A DNA stretch of 64,000 nucleotides from Vulcanimicrobiota bacterium (GCA_003168375.1 PMSI01000001.1:124001-188000); one strand, 5' to 3'; shown: positions 50,512 to 59,605, numbered from the stretch's first letter. Notes: generated by a model from the sequence alone, not told the origin. Translations and numbers: made by a program.

Positions 50512-50882
50512 CCTCGGTCCTCGAGGAGCGTCCGCAAGCGGCGCTCCTCTTCGGCGCTCAGCCGCTCGCTGTCGAGGAGGTTGAGCATCAGCGCACGCGG
50601 CGATCCGTCGAAGAACGTCGCCAGGACGTTCTCGACGACGGTGCGCCGGGCCGCGTCGCGTTCGACGCGGGGCTTGTAGACGTTGGCCTTGCCGCGGGTC
50701 GTGTGACGGACGTAGCCCTTGCGCTCCAGGATCGTCAGCGTCGAGAGCACCGTCGTGTACGCGATCGGGCGGTCTTCGAGGCGGGCGTGAACGTCCGCGA
50801 CCGTCGCGCTGCCGAGATCCCACAGGATGTCCATGAGGCGGTACTCCGCCTCGGTGAGGGTGGGCGTCGGGCGCCTAGCCAT
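50508..50882 (-). CDS. BlaI/MecI-family repressor (module 2)
   Basis: 124 residues. Winged helix LTEAEYRLMDILWDLGSATVADVHARL, then IAYTTVLSTLTILERKGYVRH, and dimerising VENVLATFFDGSPRALMLNLL. It is a close relative of the module 1 repressor. No TACTA/TAGTA palindrome is present in the 45 bases before it, so it is either driven from the DUF885 gene or regulated elsewhere. Confidence 0.9.
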   Translation of the reverse strand: MARRPTPTLTEAEYRLMDILWDLGSATVADVHARLEDRPIAYTTVLSTLTILERKGYVRHTTRGKANVYKPRVERDAARRTVVENVLATFFDGSPRALMLNLLDSERLSAEEERRLRTLLEDRG

Positions 50883-50927
50883 CCCCCCTCATACGACGCC
50901 GACTCCGGATTCTCCGCGAGGTTTCGA

Positions 50928-52718
50928 TCAAGGATTGCTGCCGATCCAGGCGGCGACACGCCGCTCCAGCACGTCGAGCGGAAGCGCCCCCTGCCCGAGC
51001 ACGACTTCGTGGAAGGACCGCAGGTCGAAGCGGACGCCGAGCCGTGACTCGGCGCGCGCGCGCAGCTCGCGGATCTTGAGCTGACCGATCTTGTACGCGA
51101 GCGCCTGGCCGGGATTCGTGATGTAGCGATCGACTTCGTTGGTGACGTCGAGCGGCGTCTTCGCGGCGTTCTCCAAGAAATAGTCGATCGCGCGCTGTCG
51201 CGACCAGCCTTGCACGTGCATCCCGGTGTCGACGACGAGCCGTACCGCACGCCACATCTCGTACGTCAGGGCGCCGAAGCGCGACTTCGGATCGTCGTAC
51301 AGACCCATCTCGGCGCCGAGCGATTCGGCGTACAAGCCCCAGCCCTCGACGAACGCAGTGTACGCAAGCGACGCGCGGCGGAACTCCGGGAGTCCGTGCA
51401 GCTCCTGCGCGAGCGCGATCTGCAAGTGGTGCCCCGGGACGGACTCGTGCAGCGAGAGCACCATCATCTCGTAGATCGGTCGCTGCTCGGGCTTGTAGAG
51501 GTTCACGTAGTAGGAGCCGGCGCGCGAGCCGTCGAGCGCACCGGGCCAGTAGTACGCGGTGGTGGTGTCGGGCGCGAGCGCCGCCGGGATCGGAACGACA
51601 CCGTACGGAAGCCGCGGCAGCGTCTTGAACACCGTGACGAGTTCGGGATCGATGCGCTTCGCGGTCGCGCGGTATGCCGCCAGCAGCTCCTGCGGCGTCT
51701 TGTAATAGTTCGCCGGGTCGTCGCGCAGTTGCACGATCACGTCGTGCAGCGAGCCGCGATACCCCGTCTGCGGCGCCAGATCTTCCATCGCCGAGCGCAC
51801 GCGCGCAACCTCACGCAGGCCGAGCTCGTGAATCGCCGCGGGCGTCATGTCGGTCGTCGTGTAGGTGCGGGCGAAGTACGCGTAGAGTTCGTCCCCGCCG
51901 GGGACGTGGACGAGCCCGACCGCCTCCGGCGCGGCCGGCAGGTAATGGTCGACGACGAACGCGCGCAGCTCGCGCAGCGCCGGGTTGACGGCGTTCGCGA
52001 CCGCCGTGCGCGCGCGCTCCCGCAAGCGCGCCGCGTCGGCGGCGGAGATCGACGCGGGGATCCGCGTCAGCGGCGCGTAGAACGCCGACGCCTCGGGATC
52101 GGCGATCAGCCGGTCGAGTTGCGCGGGGACTCGCTGCATCGACGGCCGCGGCCACAGCATCCGCCGCGCGAGCGCCTCGCGCAGCAGCGCGATCGACTCG
52201 GCGACGGCGCGCGGGTACGCATCGAGCCGCTGCAGCCAGTGCTCGTAGTCGGACACGTTCGCGAAGCGCAGCTGGTCGATGTACAGCGAGTAGGTCTGCA
52301 CGCCGTCGCGCGGGCTGATCGCGAAGAGCTGCGTGCCGAGCGCGTAGCCGCGCAGCGCGTCGCGCAGCTGCCCGGCGTAGAGGTCGTAGTTCAGCCGCGC
52401 GCCCTCGCCCAGCCGCTCGCGGCCGATCCGCTCCATCCGGGCCAGCACGTCGCGCTGGTGCGCGGCCTCATCGGCGAGCGCCGCCTCCGACTGCGCGTCC
52501 CAGCGGTCGTCGCCCGACCGGTCGCCGGCGAGCGAGGCCGCGATCGGGTGTCGGCGGTGGTAGTCGGCCCAGTCCGCGGCCAAGAGCGCGTCGAGTGCGG
52601 TGTCGGCGGCGTCGGCGGCGTCGGCGGCGGCCTCGGTCGGCGTAGCGACAGCTCCCTCGGTTAGCGCCAGGGTCCCGCACGCGATCGAGGCTCCGCGAAG
52701 CAGGTCGGCGCGGTTCAT
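50928..52718 (-). CDS. DUF885 family (exported metallopeptidase-like) protein
   Basis: About 596 residues. The zinc motif HESVPGHHLQIALAQEL, with a glutamate-rich FVEGWGLYAESLG downstream, and the end YKIGQLKIRELRARAE are the DUF885 signatures; relatives resemble thermolysin-like metallopeptidases. The start MNRADLLRGASIACGTLAL gives a signal-like N-terminus with Asn-Arg; ATG 52718 is preferred over the GTG/ATG further up (52757). An N-terminal linker is encoded by a 9-base tandem repeat. Confidence 0.85.
   Translation of the reverse strand: MNRADLLRGASIACGTLALTEGAVATPTEAAADAADAADTALDALLAADWADYHRRHPIAASLAGDRSGDDRWDAQSEAALADEAAHQRDVLARMERIGRERLGEGARLNYDLYAGQLRDALRGYALGTQLFAISPRDGVQTYSLYIDQLRFANVSDYEHWLQRLDAYPRAVAESIALLREALARRMLWPRPSMQRVPAQLDRLIADPEASAFYAPLTRIPASISAADAARLRERARTAVANAVNPALRELRAFVVDHYLPAAPEAVGLVHVPGGDELYAYFARTYTTTDMTPAAIHELGLREVARVRSAMEDLAPQTGYRGSLHDVIVQLRDDPANYYKTPQELLAAYRATAKRIDPELVTVFKTLPRLPYGVVPIPAALAPDTTTAYYWPGALDGSRAGSYYVNLYKPEQRPIYEMMVLSLHESVPGHHLQIALAQELHGLPEFRRASLAYTAFVEGWGLYAESLGAEMGLYDDPKSRFGALTYEMWRAVRLVVDTGMHVQGWSRQRAIDYFLENAAKTPLDVTNEVDRYITNPGQALAYKIGQLKIRELRARAESRLGVRFDLRSFHEVVLGQGALPLDVLERRVAAWIGSNP
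52602..52628. repeat. Three tandem 9-base repeats inside the DUF885 gene
   Basis: GTCGGCGGC repeated three times without change. On the minus strand it encodes Ala-Asp-Ala units just after the signal region, so copy number could vary without frameshift. Confidence 0.7.
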
Positions 52719-52798
52719 CGCCGCGGTCTTCCCGAGGGCCCATTCGCCGCCTGCCATGGCAGGTCGCGGCGGCAGGCCGGGGAGTATGATCGTATACG

Positions 52799-53599
52799 AT
52801 GCTCAAGGTCGTCGCCTCAGCCCTCGCCGCCGCCGCAGTCGCGATCTCCGCGGCCGGCGCGGTCGCGCAGCCGGCGCCGCAATCGACGGCCACCCCGTTC
52901 GCGATCGGAACGTTCCAGCCGCTCGGCAATCCTGATGCGCCGTTCGCGTCGCCGTTGCCCAACATCGGGCGCACGCGCGCGGTCAACCGGGCGTGCGCGG
53001 CGATGCGCGACTTGATCGTGCCCTCGTTCGAGGCGGCGCTGCGCGCGGACAAGCGGTTCGTGGAGACCCGCAGGAGCCTGCCGAACTACGCCGATATCGC
53101 CAACGACCCGATCCACCGCGACGACGGATTTCAGCAGATGCTGCTCTCGAAGCTCGACCGCGACGCCAGCGCCCTGCTGCAGGAGTCGCTCGTCCTCAAC
53201 AAGGCGCTGGGCGATCCGCGCATCGCCGCCAACGTCGACGATCCGCAGGTGATCGCCGAGCGGCGGGCGCTGCAGCTACTGTACGAAGCGCAGCAGACGC
53301 GCGCCAACCTGCTGAACGAGTTCGTGATGCGCGAACACGTCGCAACCGCAAAGCAAGGGATCGACGACGGCGGTGCCTTCCGCAGCAAGGCGTCGACCAA
53401 CTACTCCGGTGGCGTCTCGCCGCCGCCCGCTCCGAACCCGTCGCTGACCGCACCGCCCGGGATGCCCCTCCGCAGCATCAACCCGCTGGCCGACCGGAAC
53501 AGCTTGCAGGATTGGGGGACGGTCCTCTCCGCCTACGTCCGCACGAACGAGAACCAAGCCGCGAAGACGTTCTTCACCATCGCAAGAACCTGCAAATGA
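52799..53599 (+). CDS. Tandem paralogue 1, exported protein of unknown family
   Basis: 266 residues. Signal peptide MLKVVASALAAAAVAISAAGAVAQ, then a linker, and the family core RACAAMRDLIVPSFEAALRADKRFVETRRSLPNYAD. It is mostly helical, with a Pro-rich segment (about 205-225) and a terminal TFFTIARTCK. Conserved features with its two neighbours are the internal cysteine before AMRDL, NKALGDPR followed by ADSKDPDV-like NVDDPQVIAERRALQ, and the last cysteine. A disulfide between the two cysteines is likely. Not recognised as a known family. Confidence 0.75.
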   Translation: MLKVVASALAAAAVAISAAGAVAQPAPQSTATPFAIGTFQPLGNPDAPFASPLPNIGRTRAVNRACAAMRDLIVPSFEAALRADKRFVETRRSLPNYADIANDPIHRDDGFQQMLLSKLDRDASALLQESLVLNKALGDPRIAANVDDPQVIAERRALQLLYEAQQTRANLLNEFVMREHVATAKQGIDDGGAFRSKASTNYSGGVSPPPAPNPSLTAPPGMPLRSINPLADRNSLQDWGTVLSAYVRTNENQAAKTFFTIARTCK

Positions 53600-54348
53600 T
53601 CGCGGCGGGCGCGATCGCTGTAATGGTTTTGGCGCTGACGACCCCGGGCATGGGCGCGAGCTCGCCGGAGCCGGCGCCGTCGGACTTGCCCGAGATCGGC
53701 CATACGAAATCCACGACGCCCGCCTGCGCCGTGATGCGCGACTTGGTGATCCCGTCGTTCGCCGCGGCGAGGCGCGCCGATGCCCGCTTCGCGGTGACGC
53801 AAACACGGTTGCCGCGCTACGCCGAGGCACGCGCCGACGTGAAGAACGACCGCAACACCGCCGGCACGGATAACCAAATCGTGGAGGGGTTGCAGGAGTC
53901 GTTGCTCTCGCAAATCGATCAGGACGCTGCGAACATGCTCGGGTATGCGGCGTTCATCGGCAAGGCGCTCGGAGACCCGCGGCTCGCGGCGGACTCGAAG
54001 GACCCCGACGTGCAGGAAGAGCGCGCGCAGCTGCAGGCGCTCTACGCCGTTCAGCAGTCCCGTGCGGCGGCGCTGGCCGAGCTCGCGGCGCGCGATCGCG
54101 TGAAGCTGACGACCAGTCAGATGGGTGCGGCGAGGATCAAAGGGAAGATGGCCGAGGCGACGGTGAGCGACGCAGCCTCGCCCCAGCCGTTCGAGACCGC
54201 GGCACCCGCGATGCCCAACTTCAGCGGCAACTCGTTTGCCGACAAGCAGCGGATGAGCGCGTGGACGCGCGACATGGCCAAAGCGGTCGCCGACGCCGAA
54301 AACCGCGCCGCGAAGTCGTTCTTGCCGCTCGCGCAGCGGTGTCGCTGA
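53596..54348 (+). CDS. Tandem paralogue 2, exported protein of unknown family
   Basis: 250 residues, ATG overlapping the previous stop. Signal segment MIAAGAIAVMVLALTTPGMGAS, family core PACAVMRDLVIPSFAAARRADARF, then DNQIVEGLQESLLSQIDQDAANML, KALGDPRLAADSKDPDVQEERAQLQALYA, and SFLPLAQRCR at the end. About two-thirds identical to paralogue 3. The longer upstream frame is the shadow of paralogue 1. Confidence 0.78.
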   Translation: MIAAGAIAVMVLALTTPGMGASSPEPAPSDLPEIGHTKSTTPACAVMRDLVIPSFAAARRADARFAVTQTRLPRYAEARADVKNDRNTAGTDNQIVEGLQESLLSQIDQDAANMLGYAAFIGKALGDPRLAADSKDPDVQEERAQLQALYAVQQSRAAALAELAARDRVKLTTSQMGAARIKGKMAEATVSDAASPQPFETAAPAMPNFSGNSFADKQRMSAWTRDMAKAVADAENRAAKSFLPLAQRCR

Positions 54349-54349
54349 C

Positions 54350-55102
54350 GTGACGACCACCGGAACGATCGCGGTCCTCATGCTCGCGCTGGCCGGCGCC
54401 GGCTCGGTCACGCCGGCGCCGGATGCTACGCCGGCGGATTTGCCGGAGATCGGCCGCACGAAGGCCACGACGCCGGCATGCGCCGCGATGCGCGATTTGG
54501 TGATCCCGTCGTTCGAGGCCGCGAGGCGCGCCGACGCACGGTTCGTCGACGCGCAGAAACGCTTGCTGCGCTACGCCGAGGCCCGGGCAGACGTGAAGAA
54601 CGACCGCAATCAGACGGGCACCGACAACCAGATCCAGGAAGTGTCGCAGGAGGCGCGGCTCTCACAGCTCGATCAGGACGCCGCGAACCTGCTCGCACAT
54701 GCGGCGGTCATCAACAAGGCGCTCGGCGATCCGCGGTTGCCCGCGGACTCGAAGGACCCCGACGTGCGGGAAGAGCGCGCGCAGCTGCAGGCGCTCTATG
54801 CAGCGCAGCAGGCCCGTGCCTCGATGCTGGCCGAGCTCGGGTCGCGCGACCGGGTCACGCTGACGCAGAGGCAAATGGCCGAATTGGACATGACCGGGAA
54901 GAACGCGAAGGCGGCCGTCCACGAGGGGCCGCCGCCCCAGCCGTTCCGGACCCCGCCCCCGGGGATGCCCCTCCTCAGCCGCAACGGCTTCGCCGATAAG
55001 CAGAGCCTCGGCGTGTGGACGGGCACCATGGTGAAAACGGTCACCGACGCCGAAAACCGCGCCGCGAAATCGTTCTTGCCGATCGCCCAGCGCTGTGGCT
55101 GA
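54350..55102 (+). CDS. Tandem paralogue 3, exported protein of unknown family
   Basis: 250 residues, GTG start one base after paralogue 2. Hydrophobic TGTIAVLMLALAGAGSVTPA, core PACAAMRDLVIPSFEAARRADARFVDAQKRL, DNQIQEVSQEARLSQLDQDAANLL, KALGDPRLPADSKDPDVREERAQLQALYA and terminal SFLPIAQRCG. It ends convergently 3 bases from gcvPB. The three genes form one unit with stepwise divergence, paralogue 1 being most distant. Confidence 0.78.
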   Translation: MTTTGTIAVLMLALAGAGSVTPAPDATPADLPEIGRTKATTPACAAMRDLVIPSFEAARRADARFVDAQKRLLRYAEARADVKNDRNQTGTDNQIQEVSQEARLSQLDQDAANLLAHAAVINKALGDPRLPADSKDPDVREERAQLQALYAAQQARASMLAELGSRDRVTLTQRQMAELDMTGKNAKAAVHEGPPPQPFRTPPPGMPLLSRNGFADKQSLGVWTGTMVKTVTDAENRAAKSFLPIAQRCG

Positions 55103-55105
55103 CGG

Positions 55106-56611
55106 CTAGGTCGGCGGCCGCCAGCGCAGGTCGGGCTGGCGCGCGGCGCGCGTCTCGTCGATGCGGCCGACGGCCGTGTTCACCGGCGCGGCAAGGATCT
55201 GCTCGGGATCCGACTTGGCCGTCGCGACGATCTCGCGCAGGGCGGCGATGAACCCATCGAGCGTCTCCTTCGACTCGGTCTCGGTCGGCTCGATCATCAT
55301 GCACTCCGGCACGATCAGCGGGAAGTACACCGTCGGCGCGTGGTAGCCGCGGTCGAGCAGCGCCTTTGCGATGTCGAGCGCGCGCACGCCGGTCTCGCGT
55401 TTGAGCGACTGCGCGGAAGCGACGAACTCGTGCCGGTTGATCTCGTCGTACGGCACGTCGACGACGTCTCGGATCGAGGCGCGGATGTAGTTGGCGTTCA
55501 GCACGGCCAGTTGCGAGACGGTCGTCAGGCCGTCGGCGCCGTTCGCGTAGGTGTAGGCGAGCGCGCGAACCATGTGCGCGAAGTTCGACCAGAACGAGCG
55601 CATCGTGCCGATCGCCTGCGGTCGATCGAACTCGAGCGCGAACGTCAGATCGGTGCTGTCGCGCCAGCCGCTCGCGTCGACGGCGCTTCCGCCGGCGTCG
55701 AACGCACGCACGACCGGCGTCGGCAGGAACGGGACCAGGTGCGCGGCGACGCCGACCGGGCCGGCACCGGCACCGCCGCCGCCGTGCGGGATCGTGAACG
55801 TCTTGTGCAGGTTGAGGTGCATGAGGTCGAAGCCCATGTCGCCGGGGCGTGTGTTGCCCATCAGCGCGTTGGCGTTCGCGCCGTCGTAGTACATCAAGCC
55901 GCCGGCGTCGTGAACGATATCCGACACCTCGTGGATGCGCGGCTCGAACAAACCGAGCGTGTTGGGGTTGGTCATCATGCAGACCGCGGTGTCGGGCCCG
56001 GCGACCTTGCGCATCTCCTCGGGATCGACGCGGCCGTGCGCGTCGGACTTGAGCGAGAGCACCTTGAATCCGACCATCGCGGCCGAGGCGGGGTTCGTGC
56101 CGTGCGCGGTGTCGGGCACGATCACGACGTTGCGCTGCGGCTCCCCCTTGCGCTTGAAGTACGCCTTCGCGATCAGCAGCGCCGCCAGCTCGGCGTGCGC
56201 GCCGGCCGCCGGGTTCAGTGAGAACGCCGCCATCCCGAACAGCGAGCCCAGCGCGCGCTCGAGCTCCCACATGACCGCCAGCGCACCCTGCGCCGCGTGA
56301 TCGGGTGCGAACGGGTGTACGTCGCGCAGCGCCGGGAGGTTCGCCATCGCGTCGTTGATGCGCGGGTTGTACTTCATCGTGCACGACCCGAGCGGATAGA
56401 ACGCGGTGTCGATCCCGAACGTCTTTTGCGAGAGCCGGGTGAAATGCCGCACCACGTCGAGCTCGCTGTTGTCAGGCAGCGGCAGGTCATCGCGCAGCGC
56501 CTCGCGCGGAAGGAGCGTCTCGAGCGCAGGGCCCTCCGGCAAATAGCAATTCGCGCGGCCCTCCTGGCCGGTCTCGAAGATCAGCGGGGTATCAAACGCG
56601 GGCAGCGGCAC
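55106..56611 (-). CDS. gcvPB: Glycine decarboxylase P-protein subunit 2
   Basis: 501 residues, the PLP-carrying subunit of the two-gene P-protein. It shows FYPLGSCTMKYNPRIN, the cofactor lysine in HLNLHKTFTIPHGGGGAGAGPVG, and the C-terminal PTETESKETLDGFI. With GcvPA it decarboxylates glycine and loads the aminomethyl group on GcvH. It overlaps gcvPA by 20 bases. Confidence 0.95.
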   Translation of the reverse strand: MPLPAFDTPLIFETGQEGRANCYLPEGPALETLLPREALRDDLPLPDNSELDVVRHFTRLSQKTFGIDTAFYPLGSCTMKYNPRINDAMANLPALRDVHPFAPDHAAQGALAVMWELERALGSLFGMAAFSLNPAAGAHAELAALLIAKAYFKRKGEPQRNVVIVPDTAHGTNPASAAMVGFKVLSLKSDAHGRVDPEEMRKVAGPDTAVCMMTNPNTLGLFEPRIHEVSDIVHDAGGLMYYDGANANALMGNTRPGDMGFDLMHLNLHKTFTIPHGGGGAGAGPVGVAAHLVPFLPTPVVRAFDAGGSAVDASGWRDSTDLTFALEFDRPQAIGTMRSFWSNFAHMVRALAYTYANGADGLTTVSQLAVLNANYIRASIRDVVDVPYDEINRHEFVASAQSLKRETGVRALDIAKALLDRGYHAPTVYFPLIVPECMMIEPTETESKETLDGFIAALREIVATAKSDPEQILAAPVNTAVGRIDETRAARQPDLRWRPPT

Positions 56612-57956
56612 GAACCGGAATCTCCGAGAGGGCGGTGACGAGGCGGTCGACGTCGGCGCTCGAGGTGAGCTCCGTCGCCGTCATCAGGATGCAGTCGTCG
56701 AGTTCGGGATACCAGCGCCCGAGCGCGATCCCGCCGAGGATCTGCTTGCGTTCGAGTGCGGACAGCACGTCGGCCGCCCGGCCCGGAACGCGGATCGCGA
56801 CCTCGTTGAACGTCGGCGCGCCGAAGCGCACGGAGAAGCCGTCGAGCTTGGCGACCTTCGTCTTGAGCTCGTTCGTGCGTGCGACGTTCAGCGCCGCGCA
56901 GCCGCGCAAACCGGTCTTGCCGAGCGCCGCCAGGTAGACCGTCGCGCACAGCGCGCAGTGGGCCTGGTTGGTGCAGATGTTGGAGGTCGCTTTCTCACGC
57001 CGGATGTGCTGCTCGCGCGCCTGCAGCGTGAGCACGTACGCGGTCTTGCCGTTGACGTCGACCGTCCTGCCGACGAGCCGGCCGGGGATGCGGCGCAGAT
57101 GCTCGTTCGTCGCCGCGATGAACCCCACGTGCGGTCCGCCGTACGCGATCGCGTTGCCGAACGACTGCGCTTCGCCGGCGCAGATCTCGGCGCCCCACGT
57201 CGCGGGAGCGGCGAGCGCCGCGAGCGACATCGCTTCCGCGACGACCCCGATTACGACCGTCTTCGTCGATTTGACACGCTCCGCGACGCCGGCCGGCAGT
57301 GCGTCGATCGCACCGAAGAAGTTCGGCGACTGCACGACGACGGCGGCGTACCGCTGGTCGGCGAGCGCCGCGTCCAGCGCCCGGAGATCGGTACGGCCGT
57401 CGGCGCCGTACGGCAGCTCGTCGACCGTGAGCTCCAACCCTTCGGCGTACGTGCGAAGGACCGCACGGTAGTTCGGGTGGACGGCCTGCGAGACCAGGAC
57501 CGCTTTGCGGCCGGTCGCGTTGACCGCCATGATCGCGCCTTCGGCGAGCGCCGTCGCGCCGTCGTACACCGACGCGTTCGCGACGTCGAGCCCGGTGAGC
57601 AGCGCGATGTAGGTCTGCCACTCGTAGATCGCTTGCAGGTACCCCTGCGATACCTCGGCCTGGTAGGGCGTGTACGAGGTGAGGAACTCGCCGCGCATCG
57701 CGATCGCACCGACCACCGGCGGGATGTAATGCCGGTACGCTCCGGCTCCGAGGAACGAGGTATAGCCGCCGGCGGTGGTGCGTTCGGCGAAGCGGCCGAA
57801 GCGCTCCGCGATCTCGATCTCGCTCAGGCGCGGCGTGACCTCGACGGGGGCGCGCAACGCAACAGCATCGGGCACGCGGACGAGGTCGTCCAGCGTGTCG
57901 ACGCCGATCACGCGCAGCATCGCCTCGATGTCCTGAGCGGTATGCGGCGTGTACAC
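56592..57956 (-). CDS. gcvPA: Glycine decarboxylase P-protein subunit 1
   Basis: 454 residues, the non-PLP-lysine subunit. Visible are FLGAGAYRHYIPPVVGAIAMR, TSYTPYQAEVSQGYLQAIYEWQT, AYGGPHVGFIAA and NICTNQAHCALCATVYLAALG, all typical. GTG 57956 is the start, 4 bases after the gcvH stop. Confidence 0.95.
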   Translation of the reverse strand: MYTPHTAQDIEAMLRVIGVDTLDDLVRVPDAVALRAPVEVTPRLSEIEIAERFGRFAERTTAGGYTSFLGAGAYRHYIPPVVGAIAMRGEFLTSYTPYQAEVSQGYLQAIYEWQTYIALLTGLDVANASVYDGATALAEGAIMAVNATGRKAVLVSQAVHPNYRAVLRTYAEGLELTVDELPYGADGRTDLRALDAALADQRYAAVVVQSPNFFGAIDALPAGVAERVKSTKTVVIGVVAEAMSLAALAAPATWGAEICAGEAQSFGNAIAYGGPHVGFIAATNEHLRRIPGRLVGRTVDVNGKTAYVLTLQAREQHIRREKATSNICTNQAHCALCATVYLAALGKTGLRGCAALNVARTNELKTKVAKLDGFSVRFGAPTFNEVAIRVPGRAADVLSALERKQILGGIALGRWYPELDDCILMTATELTSSADVDRLVTALSEIPVRAAARV

Positions 57957-57960
57957 GGCC

Positions 57961-58362
57961 CTACGACTCGGCGATCAGTTGCTCGTACTGCTCGGGTGTC
58001 AGGAGGTTGGCGGTCTGGCTCATGTCGTTCAGCTTGACCTTGTAGAACCAGCCCTGGCCGTACGGGTCGCTGTTCACCGAGGCCGGATCGCTGTCGAGCT
58101 CTCCGTTCGTCCCGACGATCTCACCGCCGACCGGTGTGAAGATGTCGGAGACGGCTTTGACCGACTCGACGACGCCGATGCTGTCGAATTGGGTGATCGT
58201 CGCGCCCATCCGCGGCATCTCGACGTAGACGATGTCGCCGAGCGACGACTGCGCGTAGTCGGTGATCCCGACCGTCGCCACGTCACCGTCGAGTTTCACC
58301 CATTCGTGCTCTTTGCTGTAGAGCAGACCTGCCGGTACTCCGTTCGCCATCTCGGTCATCAT
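57961..58362 (-). CDS. gcvH: Glycine cleavage H protein (lipoyl carrier)
   Basis: 133 residues. Lipoyl domain with the modified lysine in VVESVKAVSDIFTPVGGEIV, preceded by EHEWVKLDGDVATVGITDYAQ and followed by NSDPYGQGWFYKVKL. Two adjacent ATGs (58362, 58359) and ATG 58350 are possible starts. The lipoyl cofactor would come from lipB/lipA in this window, and E3 from lpdA. Confidence 0.95.
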   Translation of the reverse strand: MMTEMANGVPAGLLYSKEHEWVKLDGDVATVGITDYAQSSLGDIVYVEMPRMGATITQFDSIGVVESVKAVSDIFTPVGGEIVGTNGELDSDPASVNSDPYGQGWFYKVKLNDMSQTANLLTPEQYEQLIAES

Positions 58363-58397
58363 GGTAGTGTCTCGGACGGCGCGAGTCCTCCGGGCTT

Positions 58398-59516
58398 CTA
58401 GGGCTTGGGGCGTTTGTAGAACGGCATCAGCACCACGGTGGCGCGGTGACGAACGCCGCGTACCTCGACCTCCAGGCTTGCTCCCTCGGCTGCCGCGGCC
58501 GGCTCGACCAATGCGGTCCCGATGTTCTTGTCGACCGAGGGCCCCCAGGATCCGCTGCGGATCTCCCCGGCGCGCGCACCGTTCGCGAACACCGGATAGC
58601 CGCTGCGGGCGGGGACGCGGCCCTCCATGACGAGGCCGGCGATGCGGGCGTAGTCGCCCGCGTCGCGCTGCGCGAGCAGCGCCTCCTTGCCGCGGAAAGC
58701 CGGCTTGTCGAATTTGATCGCCCACGCAAGTCCCGCCTGGAGCGGCGTGATCTCCTCGGTCATCTCGTGCCCGTACAGCGGCATCCCGGCTTCGAGCCGC
58801 AGCACGTCGCGCGCCCCCAGGCCGCACGGTTCGAGCCCGTGCCGGCGATTCTCCGCGAGCAGCAGGTCCCACACACCGGTCGCTTCGTCCGAAGGCAGGA
58901 ACAGCTCGAAACCGTCCTCGCCGGTGTAGCCGGTACGCGCGATGACGATCGGCTCGCGCGTCCCTTTGACGCGCGTCTCGGCGCACGCGTAGTATTTGAG
59001 CGCGGCGAGGTCGGCCTCGACGTACGGCTGCAGCCACTCGACCGAGCGCGGCCCCTGGATCGCGATCAGCGCGCGCTCGCCGTGCAGGTTCACCAACTCG
59101 ACGCCGCTCGCCGGCTCGGCGGTAACGACGTTCCACATCTTGTCGGCGTTGGACGCGTTCACGACCAGCAGCCAGCGGTTCTCGTCGAGCCGGTAGAAGA
59201 TCACGTCGTCGTGCGCGCCGCCGCGATCGTTGGTGAAGATGTTGTAGCGCGCCTGACCGGGCTTCATGTTCGCGACCTTGTTGACGGTCAGCGCTTCCGC
59301 CCACGTGCCGACGCCGGCGCCGGTCAGCACGAACTGGCCCATATGCGAGAGGTCGAACAATCCCGCCCGCTTGCGCACCGCCTCGTGCTCTTTGAGGATG
59401 CTCGTGTACTGCACGGGCATCTCGAACCCGCCGAACGGCACCATCCTCGCGCCGAGCGCTAGGTGGGCGTCGTGCAGGGCGGTGCGGCGAAGTGCGCCTG
59501 AAGCATCGGTCGTCAT
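58398..59516 (-). CDS. gcvT: Glycine cleavage T protein (aminomethyltransferase)
   Basis: 372 residues, folate-binding. It begins LHDAHLALGARMVPFGGFEMPVQY and has LFDLSHMGQFVLTG, GGAHDDVIFYRL, RTGYTGEDGFELF and AGMPLYGHEM. It heads the operon gcvT-gcvH-gcvPA-gcvPB; a 10-bp leader hairpin lies 15 bases before its ATG. Confidence 0.95.
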   Translation of the reverse strand: MTTDASGALRRTALHDAHLALGARMVPFGGFEMPVQYTSILKEHEAVRKRAGLFDLSHMGQFVLTGAGVGTWAEALTVNKVANMKPGQARYNIFTNDRGGAHDDVIFYRLDENRWLLVVNASNADKMWNVVTAEPASGVELVNLHGERALIAIQGPRSVEWLQPYVEADLAALKYYACAETRVKGTREPIVIARTGYTGEDGFELFLPSDEATGVWDLLLAENRRHGLEPCGLGARDVLRLEAGMPLYGHEMTEEITPLQAGLAWAIKFDKPAFRGKEALLAQRDAGDYARIAGLVMEGRVPARSGYPVFANGARAGEIRSGSWGPSVDKNIGTALVEPAAAAEGASLEVEVRGVRHRATVVLMPFYKRPKP

Positions 59517-59530
59517 GGCGGTTTCGATTT

Positions 59531-59571
59531 GCGCCGCTCAGCCGTCTGCAGCCTTCCGCCTTGAGCGGCGC
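59531..59571 (-). promoter_or_regulatory. Leader hairpin upstream of gcvT
   Basis: Perfect 10-bp arms (59531-59540 GCGCCGCTCA, 59562-59571 TGAGCGGCGC) around a 21-base loop. It ends 15 bases before the gcvT start. It lacks the paired GGAAGG-type aptamer sequence of glycine riboswitches, so its role is open. Confidence 0.45.
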
Positions 59572-59605
59572 GTCGCGCTGCGCTGCGCCCGCGAAATCTT
59601 GCTCG

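Noticed and set aside
59517-59605. Glycine riboswitch upstream of gcvT
   Set aside because: Hairpin present, but the paired aptamer consensus with its conserved GGAGAG and CCGAAGGAGCAA-type segments is not.
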